Source: Candidatus Nitrosopumilus sp. (GTDB lineage: Archaea; Thermoproteota; Nitrososphaeria; Nitrososphaerales; Nitrosopumilaceae). From it: a stretch of DNA of 55,384 nt. The notes below the pieces were generated by a model. That model saw only the letters and a program-made list of their open reading frames with translations, was not told where the DNA came from and searched no databases. A program made the translations under genes and the position numbers. Every line of letters begins with the position of its first letter. The first letter of the stretch is position 1. The stretch spans positions 1 to 55,384 of the forward strand of contig JACNFR010000040.1 of the NCBI GenBank assembly GCA_014384555.1, written 5' to 3'. Shown here piece by piece: positions 9,042-19,046 of the stretch.

Positions 9042-9779
9042 ATGTTCATTAAACTAGGCATAATTGCTGGTATTGTAATTTTGGGAGGTATGATATTTTC
9101 AAATGAAATTGATAATTTATTTCCTACAACCTCTGCAACAGTATTTGATTCTTTAAAAAATGATGTAAGCATTTTTGGTTCTAAGGCTTCTGATTCTGTA
9201 GAACAAAGAATTGATGAGTCAATTGATAAAATTGTAGATACAACAAGTGAGTCAATATCTGATGAAATTAGTAATGTAGGTGATAAAGTATCTAATGAAA
9301 TATCTGACGTAAGAGAATCTTCTCAAAAAGTGATTAAAGATGAATTTTTCAATTTTAATCCTATTGAATCAATCCAAAATATTTTTACAGGTAATTCAAA
9401 TTCAGGATCATCTCGCTCATCATCAACTGTCCAAGAATCATTAAATGATATTTCTACTCAAAATACTATTTCAATAATTCCTGGAACTTTATCTTTATCA
9501 ACTAAACAACAATCTGATGAAAACATTCTTCTTCAATATGTTGATACTACTGGTAAAACAAAAAGTGTTAATGTAGTAATTAGAACTGCTGACAAAGAGA
9601 TTTTTTCTGGAACATTCTATACTTCAATGTTTGACACGAATGTAAATTATGCAACTGGAATTCCATATTATGTAGATATGATTGTTGAACATGAAGATTA
9701 TGGAACTGTAACCTCATCCGTTTATAATTCTGGAGATTCTTTTGATACAAAAATTAATGGAATATTTTCTCAATCATAA
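9042..9779 (+). CDS. Membrane-anchored extracytoplasmic protein, unknown
   Basis: From the ATG at 9042 this is a 245-residue protein with one hydrophobic N-terminal helix (residues 3-19). A long Asp/Ser/Glu-rich helical segment of DEISN/DKVSNEIS-type repeats at about 40-100 looks coiled-coil, then come a Ser-rich linker and a beta-rich C-terminal domain of about 100 residues. A TTG start at 8988 would add 18 hydrophobic residues. The layout suggests a surface protein held off the membrane by a stalk. It overlaps the convergent Sir2 stop by ten bases. Confidence 0.65.
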   Translation: MFIKLGIIAGIVILGGMIFSNEIDNLFPTTSATVFDSLKNDVSIFGSKASDSVEQRIDESIDKIVDTTSESISDEISNVGDKVSNEISDVRESSQKVIKDEFFNFNPIESIQNIFTGNSNSGSSRSSSTVQESLNDISTQNTISIIPGTLSLSTKQQSDENILLQYVDTTGKTKSVNVVIRTADKEIFSGTFYTSMFDTNVNYATGIPYYVDMIVEHEDYGTVTSSVYNSGDSFDTKINGIFSQS

Positions 9780-10504
9780 TTAGTTCTAAACAAAGAAACT
9801 AGTTTTGGCAATTCTTTGGCACTTGTATTTCTGATTATTATATCCATTTCTTCTGACATTTCTGTGCTTTCTGGATTAATTTCTATCAATGTTGCATTAT
9901 TTTGTTTGGCATAAATTGGAAGTGTATTTGCTGGAGATACTACAAGTGATGTACCAGCAATTATCATTAAATCACATTCGCTAGCAAATACTATGGCATT
10001 TTGCCATACTTTTTGTGGTAATGATTCTCCAAACCATACTACATCTGGTCTGAGTATATTTCCACATTTACAATATGGAGGAAAATCAGAGATTTCTGTT
10101 AAAATTTCTTCTTTATAATCACACACAGAACATTTGATCGTTACAATACTGCCATGAAGTTCTAATACTTTCGAGCTTCCTGATTTTTGGTGTAATCCAT
10201 CAATATTCTGAGTTAGAACCACAACTTCAGCATATTTTTCAAGCTCTGCAATCGCTTTATGTCCTAAATTAGGCTGTGCTTGAAAAATATTCTTCCTTCT
10301 CTCATTATACCATTCCCAAACTAGTTTAGGATTTTCATAAAATGCATCAATTGTGGCTAGCTTCATGACATCATAATTTTTCCATAATCCGTCTTTTCCT
10401 CTAAATGTAGGAATTCCACTTTCTTGTGAAATTCCAGCTCCTGTTACTACTGCAATTTTTTTAAAATTTTTGATTTGATCTTTAATTAATTCAAACATTT
10501 TCAT
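9770..10504 (-). CDS. cobB: NAD-dependent protein deacylase, Sir2 family
   Basis: Sirtuins remove acyl groups from lysines using NAD. The 244-residue protein shows [15 protein letters not shown] at 22-36, TQNIDGLH at 98-105, the catalytic His in LHGS near 117 and zinc ligands C125, C128, C145 and C147, the last pair spaced CxC rather than CxxC. In archaea, chromatin protein Alba is a known target of a homologue; the target here is unknown. The ATG overlaps the stop of the RNase Z gene (ATGA), as last gene of a prs-trmG10-rnz-sir2 operon. Confidence 0.93.
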   Translation of the reverse strand: MKMFELIKDQIKNFKKIAVVTGAGISQESGIPTFRGKDGLWKNYDVMKLATIDAFYENPKLVWEWYNERRKNIFQAQPNLGHKAIAELEKYAEVVVLTQNIDGLHQKSGSSKVLELHGSIVTIKCSVCDYKEEILTEISDFPPYCKCGNILRPDVVWFGESLPQKVWQNAIVFASECDLMIIAGTSLVVSPANTLPIYAKQNNATLIEINPESTEMSEEMDIIIRNTSAKELPKLVSLFRTNYD

Positions 10505-11400
10505 TTAATTTCTACTTCTAAAAGATCTTTAGCAGTTATTACAGAATTATGAATTTCTTGTGCTTCTTTTAGATGTCCTGTTTCATCTTTGTATCTTGCT
10601 GAAAAATGTGTTAAAATTAAATTTTTTACTCTAGCATTTTTTGCTAATGTTGCAGCTTGTTTTGCAGTAGAATGACATGTATCTTGTGCTCTCTGTTTTT
10701 CTTCATCCAAAAATGTTGAATCAAATACAAGATAATCACAATTTTTAAAAAATTCCTCTAAATCTTTTGTAGGCATTGTATCCCCCGAAATTCCTATTTT
10801 TTTACCTGGACGTTTTTCTCCTAATACCTGTTCTGGTTTGATTATTCTTTCATCAATGGTTATTTCATTCCCGCCTTGTAAATCACTCCATAATTTTCCT
10901 TCAGGTATTCCTAACTCTTTTGCTTTCTCTAAATGAAATCTTCCAGGCTTATCTTTTTCTTCAAATAGATATGAAAATGCAGCTATTGAATGATATGCTT
11001 TACATACATGTATTGAAAATTTTCCATTCTCAAATATTTTTCCTTCTTTAATTGTAGTTATTAAAACTGGAAATGATAATCCAAAATTCAATATCTTAAT
11101 GTTTGCACCAATAAATTCTTCAATTCCACTTGGTCCAAAAATTTCTAATGTTTCAGTTCTATTTTGCATTGACATTGTTTGTAATAATCCTAAAATTCCT
11201 ACACAATGATCACCATGCATATGTGTTACAAATAATTTCATTTTTTTATTCCATCCTAAACCAGATTTCATAAATGATATCTGAGCAGCTTCACCAGCAT
11301 CAAACATCAGGATCTCTCCATCTCTTTCTAAGCAAATACATGATAATCCTCTATTTTCAGCTGGTTGAGCTGCTGATGTTCCTAAAAATACAAGTTTCAT
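10501..11400 (-). CDS. rnz: Ribonuclease Z (tRNA 3' endonuclease)
   Basis: RNase Z cuts pre-tRNA after the discriminator base, creating the substrate for the CCA enzyme. The 299-residue metallo-beta-lactamase fold shows the zinc motif THMHGDH at 59-65, a later His in AYHS, GISGDT with the bridging Asp, and THFSARY near the C terminus. The length fits the short RNase Z form. It overlaps trmG10 upstream and sir2 downstream by four bases each. Confidence 0.93.
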   Translation of the reverse strand: MKLVFLGTSAAQPAENRGLSCICLERDGEILMFDAGEAAQISFMKSGLGWNKKMKLFVTHMHGDHCVGILGLLQTMSMQNRTETLEIFGPSGIEEFIGANIKILNFGLSFPVLITTIKEGKIFENGKFSIHVCKAYHSIAAFSYLFEEKDKPGRFHLEKAKELGIPEGKLWSDLQGGNEITIDERIIKPEQVLGEKRPGKKIGISGDTMPTKDLEEFFKNCDYLVFDSTFLDEEKQRAQDTCHSTAKQAATLAKNARVKNLILTHFSARYKDETGHLKEAQEIHNSVITAKDLLEVEIK

Positions 11401-12344
11401 TTAATCAAGATTGTTCTTGTCAAGCTTTTATGCCTATAGATGTGATATTTTTTTAGTCCACTTAGCTTTGAATTGAAATCTAATTCTTTCTTGTACATTA
11501 TTGCCACTCTTTTTTTCTTTGGTAGGCTAGTAAAAAATTTCTTTAGAATTTCTTGAGGTTTTTCTGATGTTTTTGAGGCAGTTCCATATGGTAAATCAGT
11601 AACAATCCCATCAAATTTATCAGATATTTTTGATAATCCTTGAAATTCTGATTTTATTACTTCAGAATGATATTTGTTTACCTTGAGATTTTCTTTAGCA
11701 ATTTCACACATTTTTTCATCAAAATCTAATCCAATTGCATGGATTCCCATTGATTCTGCCTCGAGAAGCGTAGTACCTGTTCCACAAAACGGATCACAAA
11801 CAGTTTCTCCTTTTTTCAATCCTATTAGATTAATCATTAATCTTGTTAACTTCCAATCTAATTCATGAGGATGTTTTTTGATCTTTTTTGGTCTTATCTG
11901 ATTTTTTACTCGTTTTGAAAATCCAAAAAAGTTTTCATTATTTGTAAAAATTAGATATACTGTAATGTCAGGATTTTCTAAATTTACTTTTGCATGAGAG
12001 AATTTTGATATCATATCTCCCATAGAGCTTTCTAATTCTGGAACGTTGAATTGATTTGATGATAAATTAACCACTCTGCAAACAAAACTTTTTGCATTTT
12101 TTAAAACACCGACATTTTCTTCATCTAGAAATAATCCAGACATCTTTCGTAAAATTTGTCCTGATGTTTTTACAAATGTAGCACGTTTAGCAATTTCATT
12201 TACATTTGTTTTAGATTGAACAATTACTAAATTTGAAATTATTTTTATTTTAGAAAATCTATCATACATTTTTGCTATCGCAGTGATTTCATCTGTTGCA
12301 AGTTCTAAATAATCTTTAGATAAAACAAAAAAACTTTCTGGCAT
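11397..12344 (-). CDS. tRNA (guanine10-N2)-methyltransferase, TrmG10/Trm11 type
   Basis: The 315-residue protein combines an N-terminal THUMP-like RNA-binding region with a C-terminal Rossmann methyltransferase. The SAM motif [11 protein letters not shown] lies about two-thirds along and the catalytic motif is DLPYG, the N-methylating (D/N)PPY type. Archaeal relatives make N2-methyl or dimethyl G10 in tRNA. The start lies two bases after the prs stop and its end overlaps rnz by four bases, so it is a tRNA-processing operon member. Confidence 0.87.
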   Translation of the reverse strand: MPESFFVLSKDYLELATDEITAIAKMYDRFSKIKIISNLVIVQSKTNVNEIAKRATFVKTSGQILRKMSGLFLDEENVGVLKNAKSFVCRVVNLSSNQFNVPELESSMGDMISKFSHAKVNLENPDITVYLIFTNNENFFGFSKRVKNQIRPKKIKKHPHELDWKLTRLMINLIGLKKGETVCDPFCGTGTTLLEAESMGIHAIGLDFDEKMCEIAKENLKVNKYHSEVIKSEFQGLSKISDKFDGIVTDLPYGTASKTSEKPQEILKKFFTSLPKKKRVAIMYKKELDFNSKLSGLKKYHIYRHKSLTRTILIK

Positions 12345-12346
12345 AA

Positions 12347-13225
12347 CTAAATTGCCTTTGCAATGGTATTAGAAATATCTACAATGGATGTTTTTCCTGG
12401 AATTGTATTTGCACTAATAATTTTTGTAACCCCAGCTTTTTTAATTCTTTTTTCAGCATTATTCATTAACAATGCGTGTGTACATGCAACATAGATTTTT
12501 TTACATTTTTGTTTTTTAAGAAATTGAGTAGCTTTTACAATACTTCCTCCAGTACTAATCATATCATCAACTAATATCAAATCTCTATTTGCAACTTCAT
12601 CTAGATTTTTTGTTTTAATTTGTACTTTACCTGTTTTTCTATCTCTTTTTTTCTCTAAAGCAATGTATTCTGATCCTAATTCTTTTGCAAATAGTTTTGC
12701 TCTTTCTTTTCCTCCTTGATCTGGTGATACAACAAGAGCATTTTTTAGGCTCAATTTCTTAATATATCGCACAAGTTCAGGGATTGCCGATACATTCTTT
12801 GTTTTTATTGTAAAATGTTTGAATCCTATCATGCTATGAATGTCCACTGCAATTATTTTTGATGCTCCGGCACCTTTGAATAATTTTCCCAGAACTTTCA
12901 TAGTTACAATTTCCCCTGGTAAAAATTCTCTATCTTGCCTTGCATATCCCATATATGGAATTACGGCAATTACTTCAGATGATATTTCTTTAGCTTTTGA
13001 AATAAGTGATAATGCTTGAATTAGATTTGTATCCACTGGAGGGTAAATTGATTGTACAACGATAGATTTTCTTTTAGATATTTCTCCTGAAAGTGTAATC
13101 TTACTTTCTCCATCCTCAAAAACTCTTATTTGTGATTTTACAAAATTTGCCTTTATTTTTTTAGATAATTTTCTTGCTATGTCCTCAGATGATTTACCTG
13201 CAATTACTGATAATTTATTCAACAA
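12347..13225 (-). CDS. prs: Ribose-phosphate pyrophosphokinase
   Basis: The enzyme makes PRPP from ribose 5-phosphate and ATP for nucleotide, histidine and cofactor synthesis. The 292-residue protein has the catalytic region YARQDREF near 94-101, a divalent metal His in VDIHS near 127-131, and the PRPP-binding loop VDDMISTGGS at about 219-228. It is near the archaeal class III length. It is the first gene of the operon prs-trmG10-rnz-sir2. Confidence 0.95.
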   Translation of the reverse strand: MLNKLSVIAGKSSEDIARKLSKKIKANFVKSQIRVFEDGESKITLSGEISKRKSIVVQSIYPPVDTNLIQALSLISKAKEISSEVIAVIPYMGYARQDREFLPGEIVTMKVLGKLFKGAGASKIIAVDIHSMIGFKHFTIKTKNVSAIPELVRYIKKLSLKNALVVSPDQGGKERAKLFAKELGSEYIALEKKRDRKTGKVQIKTKNLDEVANRDLILVDDMISTGGSIVKATQFLKKQKCKKIYVACTHALLMNNAEKRIKKAGVTKIISANTIPGKTSIVDISNTIAKAI

Positions 13226-13263
13226 GAAATGTCAATTAATGGGATTCTTAAGTTTTGAGAAGA

Positions 13264-15006
13264 TTATTCATCTCCGCCACCACCACGAGAAATATCTCCT
13301 ATGCCGTATTTGTCAATAACCTTATTTCTTTGATCTTCTAACTTATCGATCTCTTCTTGTTCTCGTTTTTCGTCTCCCTGATATACTGTCCTGATTGGCC
13401 ATGGGATTCTAATGTCATACCGCTTGAATTCTTCATACATTATCATTCTAATGTCTGTTTTAGTTTTGAATTGGGCTCCATAATCTCTAACATAAACCAC
13501 TAACACAAAATCTAATGCTGAATCATTAAATTTGTTAAACCTAACAATTGGTTGATTGATATCGACATGGATATCTTTATCACAACCACAACTTGGTTGA
13601 TTATGTTCCAAGTATGGACATCGTATTTGGTTAATGAGATGTTTACCTTTACTATCAACTACTTCTTTCATTGCACGTTTGCCAACTTTGACTAGAATGG
13701 CTGAAACTTGTTTAGGATCATTAAGATAAGAAACTCCTACATCTACAATTGCAGGTACCATCTTTATTCCCTGTGTGTAGTTGATTATCTGTGCCGTGAC
13801 TAATTGTCTTGTTGGAATTATTGCAATTGATTCATTTAATGCATCACGAACATATGTGACTCTAGGCGTAATTTTGTGTACAAATCCATTATATCCTGTA
13901 TCAAGTTTTATTCGCTCACCCTCGACAAATATCTTATCTTTTCTAATTAGAATATAGGCAAAATAATTTTGCATAGTTTCTTGTAATGCTAATCCTAAAC
14001 CAATTGCTAATCCTCCTGTAGCTGTTGCAAGATAAATTAAATCTACTCCCCACCAAGCAACAACTCCTAAAATTGTTACAAGAAAAATTCCTATTGGAAC
14101 AATTTGTTTTGCAGATTTTGGAATACCTTCTTGTTTCTTTTTTGCATATCCTGGGGGACGAGAACTTGGAATAATTGGTTCATAACTATTTTCTCGCTTT
14201 TCTTCTCTCCATACATCAATTGGAAAAATTTCATCAGGTTTAGCACCTGGTTTTAATTTTCTTCCAGATTGATTATTACCAGTAATACAATTTTGATAAT
14301 ATTTTTCATATTTCGTTCGTTCTGATTTTTTCCAATCTTGAAATGGTTTATCAACTAATTTTTCATATCCTCCAATTGGATTTCCATTTTTTGTTCGGAA
14401 TTGCTCCAATTGTAACATACCTTCTTTTGTTTTTAGCAATTCTTTGAATTCTTTCTCTTCCATATCTTGCGGAGTAATTTTGGGTGGAACCCATGTGTAC
14501 AATTTATGAAATAAATCATCTGGATCATCAATAAATCCTCTCATATCAAACCATGCATCAAAATCTACTTTTTCTAATTCAGTTTTATCATGTTTGTTAA
14601 GAGCAATTGGAACAAGGTGAGAAATTGTATAACCAATTACTAAAATATTAAATGTATTGAGAATCTTTGCAAATGTTTCTGCAGGTGATATTTCTTCATT
14701 ACCAACTATTGATAAATCCTCCCCAAACAAAAGTCCAGTTTGTATGTGTACATTAATCGCAGTAATTAATGCAATTGCAAAAAATGGTAAAATTGCTCTA
14801 CGAACAAATCGTGCTAAATGGGGTTTTTGATAATAAAATTTTTGAGAACCCACCCAATGTGATAATTGTCTATAACCAAGAGCTATTACAATTATTCCTA
14901 TGATCATTATAGAAAATGCAATCTGAAGTGATTCATTTGATGCTAAAAGCTGTGAAACTGTTTCAAATTCTCCAACTGGAATTTGTGATAAGTCTTCTTC
15001 AGCCAT
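13264..15006 (-). CDS. MscS-family mechanosensitive ion channel with large cytosolic insert
   Basis: The 580-residue protein has three N-terminal membrane helices at about 28-46, 70-88 and 112-135. A hydrophilic insert of about 160 residues follows (160-300, rich in Lys, Pro and Trp), then two hydrophobic segments at about 303-345 whose Gly/Ala-rich LAIGLGLALQE is the MscS pore helix. The MscS beta domain with FVEGERI and a mixed C-terminal domain follow. A pair of CP-Y-L and CGC elements in the C-terminal half could bind metal. These channels release solutes on hypo-osmotic shock. It is divergent from the KamA-like gene. Confidence 0.85.
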   Translation of the reverse strand: MAEEDLSQIPVGEFETVSQLLASNESLQIAFSIMIIGIIVIALGYRQLSHWVGSQKFYYQKPHLARFVRRAILPFFAIALITAINVHIQTGLLFGEDLSIVGNEEISPAETFAKILNTFNILVIGYTISHLVPIALNKHDKTELEKVDFDAWFDMRGFIDDPDDLFHKLYTWVPPKITPQDMEEKEFKELLKTKEGMLQLEQFRTKNGNPIGGYEKLVDKPFQDWKKSERTKYEKYYQNCITGNNQSGRKLKPGAKPDEIFPIDVWREEKRENSYEPIIPSSRPPGYAKKKQEGIPKSAKQIVPIGIFLVTILGVVAWWGVDLIYLATATGGLAIGLGLALQETMQNYFAYILIRKDKIFVEGERIKLDTGYNGFVHKITPRVTYVRDALNESIAIIPTRQLVTAQIINYTQGIKMVPAIVDVGVSYLNDPKQVSAILVKVGKRAMKEVVDSKGKHLINQIRCPYLEHNQPSCGCDKDIHVDINQPIVRFNKFNDSALDFVLVVYVRDYGAQFKTKTDIRMIMYEEFKRYDIRIPWPIRTVYQGDEKREQEEIDKLEDQRNKVIDKYGIGDISRGGGGDE

Positions 15007-15078
15007 GTATAAGCACCATTCTCATTAAATTCATGTTCTAGAATACAAAGGTAACCTCTATTATCATTTCTAATTGTT

Positions 15079-15087
15079 TTTATAAAA
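15079..15087 (+). promoter_or_regulatory. Candidate TATA box for the KamA-like gene
   Basis: The string TTTTATAAA lies about 66 bases before the ATG at 15150 and only about 15 before the ATG at 15099. Archaeal transcription usually starts about 25 bases after the TATA centre, near 15108, which would exclude the earlier ATG and favours the start at 15150. This is positional reasoning only. Confidence 0.45.
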
Positions 15088-15149
15088 TCAATAAATTTAT
15101 GCGTAAAAAACCTGTAACGTTTAACAAGGGTAAACGCACTAATTATAAA

Positions 15150-16514
15150 ATGACTCAGCAAGAATCAGCATGGAATGATACACCATCTCTAAAATCTTAC
15201 ACACTATCAAATTTTCGTACTTTACCACAAATTCAAAAACTAAGTGAAGAAACACAATTTGAGATGGAGGTTGTAGGAAATGTTTTACCATTTAAAGCAA
15301 ATAATTATGTTGTTGAACAATTAATTGATTGGAATGATATTCCAAATGATCCTATCTTTGTCTTAACATTTCCTCAAAAAGGAATGCTAAGACCAGAACA
15401 TTACAAAAAAATGGAAACTGCTTTAAAAAATAATTTAGACAAAAAAGAGATTACTGCAATTGCAAATGAAATTCGTTTACAACTAAATCCACATCCCGCA
15501 GGTCAAATGGAACTCAATGTTCCAACATTAAAAGATGGTACCAAATTATATGGAATGCAGCATAAATACAAAGAAACATGTCTCTTTTTCCCTAGTCAAA
15601 GCCAAACTTGTCATGCATACTGTAGCTTTTGTTTTAGATGGCCACAATTTGTGGGAATGGATGAAATGAAATTCGCAATGCAAGAAGGTGAGCAATTAGT
15701 TCAATATGTTCGAGAACATCCAGAAATTTCTGATGTGCTTTTTACCGGCGGTGATCCAATGATAATGAAAGCAAAAATTTTTTCAAAATATATTGATACA
15801 TTAATTGATGCCAAACTTCCAAATCTTAAAACAATTAGAATTGGAACAAAGGCACTAGCATATTGGCCATACAAGTTTTTGACAGATTCTGATTCTCAAG
15901 AAATGTTAGATGTTTTTAAAAAAATTACAGATAATGGTTTACATCTTGCATTTATGGCTCACTTTAATCATTTAAACGAATTATCCACAGATGCAGTAAA
16001 AAATGCGATTAAAGAAGTAAGAAAAACAGGAGCACAAATCAGAACTCAATCTCCCATTTTAGCACATATCAATGATGATGCTGAAATGTGGGCTAAAATG
16101 TGGACCAAACAAGTTCAGTTAGGTTGTATTCCATACTACATGTTTGTAGTAAGAGATACAGGCGCTCAACATTATTTTGGAATTCCCCTAGTCAAGGCGT
16201 ATAAAATTTTCAAAAAGGCATATTCTTCAGTCAGTGGTTTGGCTAGAACTGTTCGTGGACCAAGTATGTCTGCAACCCCAGGAAAAGTGCATGTTATTGG
16301 AACTGCAAATCTAAGTGATCAAAAAGTAATTGTTTTGAGATTTTTACAGGGTAGAAATCCTGATTGGGTACAAGTTCCATTTTTTGCAAAATATGATGAA
16401 AATGCAATTTGGTTAGATGATTTGAAACCTGCTCTTACTGACAAATTCTTTTTTGATGAAGAGATGAAAAATTTCAAAATGACACATCCTACTGAAGATT
16501 ATCCTGAATCTTAG
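15150..16514 (+). CDS. Radical SAM aminomutase, lysine 2,3-aminomutase-like
   Basis: The family moves an amino group using SAM, a 4Fe-4S cluster and PLP. From the chosen ATG the protein has 454 residues; the cluster motif is CHAYCSFC (Cys 154, 158 and 161), followed by TGGDP for SAM. The expected PLP lysine region reads TPGKVHV, lacking the DAPGGGGK form of true lysine 2,3-aminomutases, so the substrate may differ. An upstream in-frame ATG at 15099 adds a basic 17-residue leader. No acetyltransferase partner (AblB) for osmolyte N-acetyl-beta-lysine lies nearby. Confidence 0.85.
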   Translation: MTQQESAWNDTPSLKSYTLSNFRTLPQIQKLSEETQFEMEVVGNVLPFKANNYVVEQLIDWNDIPNDPIFVLTFPQKGMLRPEHYKKMETALKNNLDKKEITAIANEIRLQLNPHPAGQMELNVPTLKDGTKLYGMQHKYKETCLFFPSQSQTCHAYCSFCFRWPQFVGMDEMKFAMQEGEQLVQYVREHPEISDVLFTGGDPMIMKAKIFSKYIDTLIDAKLPNLKTIRIGTKALAYWPYKFLTDSDSQEMLDVFKKITDNGLHLAFMAHFNHLNELSTDAVKNAIKEVRKTGAQIRTQSPILAHINDDAEMWAKMWTKQVQLGCIPYYMFVVRDTGAQHYFGIPLVKAYKIFKKAYSSVSGLARTVRGPSMSATPGKVHVIGTANLSDQKVIVLRFLQGRNPDWVQVPFFAKYDENAIWLDDLKPALTDKFFFDEEMKNFKMTHPTEDYPES

Positions 16515-16587
16515 AATTAACCTGACCAACTGGACAATTCTATCTTACAAGACCATATTAGTAAAATAATTTCTAAAGAATGTCAAA

Positions 16588-18033
16588 ATGGATGCAGATC
16601 AAGTATTACAGACTATTCAAAATGAAAATATATCATTCATAGACTTTTGGTTTGTAGATATTTTCGGTGAACTACATAATGTTGGAATGCCAAGCTATGC
16701 AATTGACAAAAATAGTTTTGTAAATGGTCTTGAAAAATTAGATGCAAGTTCAATTGTTGGCTTTAAATCTGTAAATAATTCTGATATGATTTTAATGCCT
16801 GATCCAAACTCATTTAAAATTCTTCCTAATGATTATGATCCAAGTAATAGAAAAAATGCAAGAATGTTTTGTGATCTTTATGATGGAAGTACAAACAAAG
16901 AATCGAGATACACTAGAGATTCTAGAGGTATAGCTTTCAAAGCATCAGAGAAACTAAAAGAATTTGGATTAACTCATACTAATTGGGGTCCTGAAATAGA
17001 ATTTTTTGTTTTTGATGCAATCAATGTTTATCCATCTCCCTATGCAGCAACTCATTCTGGAGGAGGTTCAGGCTATTCAATTGAATCCAAAGAATCCCCT
17101 TGGGCAAAAGGAAATGTAAGTACTGCAATTGATATCAAAGAAGGGTATTATCCATCCCAACCAAAAGATACTCTTAATGGATTTAGAAAAGATGTATGCG
17201 ATGACTTGTATAATTATTTTGGAATAAAAATTGAGGCTGAACATCATGAAGTTGCAACATCTGGTCAATGTGAAATCAATTTAGTTTATGATGAAATGAT
17301 TACAATGGCTGATAATGTTATTGCAGTTAAAAATTTAGTAAAAGTTAAAGCTAAAAGAAAAAATAAAGTTGCAACTTTTATGCCAAAACCAATTTTTGGT
17401 GACAATGCATCTGCTATGCATACACATCAAAGTCTATGGAATGAAAATAAGAATGAAATGTACGATCAAAATGATGATGTAGCACAAATGAGTCAAACTG
17501 GCAGATATTATGTTGGCGGAATTCTAAGTCATGCTTCAGCACTATGTGCTATATCAAATCCTACAACAAATTCTTACAAACGTCTTGTTCCTGGATTTGA
17601 AGCACCAGTCAATGTTTGTTGGGGATTAGCAAATCGTTCTACAGCTATTAGAGTTCCAATGTATAATCGAAACCAAGAAAAAAGTAAGAGAATTGAATAT
17701 CGTGTACCTGATCCTACTGCAAATATCTATCTTTTAGAAGCTGCATTGTTACTTGCAGGACTAGATGGAATTAAAAATAAGATTGATCCCGGTGATCCCG
17801 TTGAAGAAAATGTATACAAACTTTCTACAGAAAAGAAACGAGAATACAATATCGGAGCTTTACCTGTATCTTTGAAAGGTGCATTAGATTCTTTGTCTAG
17901 TGATTCAAATTTCTTAGTAGATATTTTTACACAAGATTTCCTAGATGCATATTCAGAATTAAAATACAAAGAATATACTTCATTTGCACAAACCCCTACA
18001 GCCTGGGAAGTTTCGATGTATGCAGATGCATAA
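16588..18033 (+). CDS. Glutamine synthetase-like protein (diverged paralogue 2)
   Basis: The 481-residue protein has the full glutamine synthetase layout: GPEIEFF at 134-140, EVATSGQCEIN near 221-231, MHTHQSLW at 277-284, RLVPGFEAP near 332-340, NRST at 349-352 and RIEYRVPDPTANIY at 368-381. The loop before the His pair reads DNASAMH, replacing both glycines of the usual NGSGMH loop with Ala, and NPY becomes NIY. These changes affect the glutamate-binding loop, so it may be a less active or differently specific ligase. It is monocistronic, between the KamA-like gene and a secreted protein. Confidence 0.85.
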   Translation: MDADQVLQTIQNENISFIDFWFVDIFGELHNVGMPSYAIDKNSFVNGLEKLDASSIVGFKSVNNSDMILMPDPNSFKILPNDYDPSNRKNARMFCDLYDGSTNKESRYTRDSRGIAFKASEKLKEFGLTHTNWGPEIEFFVFDAINVYPSPYAATHSGGGSGYSIESKESPWAKGNVSTAIDIKEGYYPSQPKDTLNGFRKDVCDDLYNYFGIKIEAEHHEVATSGQCEINLVYDEMITMADNVIAVKNLVKVKAKRKNKVATFMPKPIFGDNASAMHTHQSLWNENKNEMYDQNDDVAQMSQTGRYYVGGILSHASALCAISNPTTNSYKRLVPGFEAPVNVCWGLANRSTAIRVPMYNRNQEKSKRIEYRVPDPTANIYLLEAALLLAGLDGIKNKIDPGDPVEENVYKLSTEKKREYNIGALPVSLKGALDSLSSDSNFLVDIFTQDFLDAYSELKYKEYTSFAQTPTAWEVSMYADA

Positions 18034-18103
18034 TTGGTACAAACATCGATTATTTACTGAAAATTAGTAGAACGTTTTTAAAATCAAATTTAGTTTTTTT
18101 AGT

Positions 18104-18760
18104 ATGAAATTAAAACTAGCAATTTTATTCACATTACTTATTCCTGGTATATCTGGAATTGCTTATGGCCATACTGTAGATGCTGTAGGTGAATATAGAG
18201 TAGAAATTGGTTGGATGAATGAACCTGTTGTTTCAGGGGAAACAAACGGAATTGAATTCTATGTTAGTCCACTAATTTCATGTCCAGATATTTCTGAACC
18301 TATCAAATGTGCAGAATCGCAAGAATTTCAAAATGGAATTCCTGATTTAAACAAAACGATAAAAATGAAATTAATCTATAAAGGTGAAAACATTATACTT
18401 CCTTTATCACCTGATCATGATATTCAAGGAAAATATTATGCATTTGTAAATCCTACTGTTTCTGGATTTTATCAAGCAAATATTTTAGGAACAATTATTG
18501 ACACTCCAATTAGTTTATCGATGCATCCACCCAAAGTTTCTGAACGTGCTTACATTGAATTTCCTGAACCATCAGATATTACAATACAGCAAATGATTGA
18601 TGGACACACTGCACTAATTGAAGATGTTGGTGATTTGAAAAAATCAGTTGACAAGATGGAAGAAACACCATCAAACAATTTGGGATATGTAGGAATTGGT
18701 GTTGGTATTATTGGAATTACCATTGCAATAGTTGCACTTGTAAAATCTATGAAAAACTAA
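18104..18760 (+). CDS. Secreted, C-terminally membrane-anchored protein, unknown
   Basis: The 218-residue protein has a signal peptide (residues 1-22, ending near YGHT), a beta-rich extracytoplasmic domain beginning HTVDAVGEYRVEIGW, a pair of Cys residues (in SCPD and IKCAE) that could form a disulfide, a short helical segment and a C-terminal membrane helix at about 195-215. The His-rich mature N terminus resembles extracytoplasmic copper or carrier domains, but no ligand set can be defended. It is convergent with the antiporter remnant, with a four-base overlap. Confidence 0.7.
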   Translation: MKLKLAILFTLLIPGISGIAYGHTVDAVGEYRVEIGWMNEPVVSGETNGIEFYVSPLISCPDISEPIKCAESQEFQNGIPDLNKTIKMKLIYKGENIILPLSPDHDIQGKYYAFVNPTVSGFYQANILGTIIDTPISLSMHPPKVSERAYIEFPEPSDITIQQMIDGHTALIEDVGDLKKSVDKMEETPSNNLGYVGIGVGIIGITIAIVALVKSMKN

Positions 18761-19035
18761 TTCGAATTAGATATCTGATTATTATTTTTAAAAGAATATT
18801 TTAGTAAAATTGGACCAATGAATATTGTGCCTAAAATAACAAAAATTAATGTTGAAAAAATACTATCAGAAATAATTCCATAAGTTAATCCAATTCCTGC
18901 AGTGATAAGTGCAATTTCACCTTTAACAATCATTCCATATCCTATTCTCAAACCTTTATTCTTATTTTTGAGTAATATGATTGCTGGAATTCCAGAACCT
19001 AAAATTTTACTTAGAACTGCAATTATTAAAATCAA
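18757..19035 (-). pseudogene. C-terminal remnant of a CPA2-type Na+/H+ (Kef-like) antiporter
   Basis: Only 92 residues remain, and they match the last two or three membrane segments of monovalent cation/proton antiporters: a GSGIPA helix, a GYGMIVKGEIALITA segment like the family's GMxxRGExAL motif, then a final hydrophobic helix ending PILLKYS. Full-length members have nearly 400 residues. Upstream on this strand lies the permease stop just 11 bases away, so the N-terminal two-thirds is missing. The apparent start is TTG. It is best read as a decayed or truncated gene; a small functional protein cannot be excluded. Confidence 0.7.
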
Positions 19036-19046
19036 GTTTGATTATA

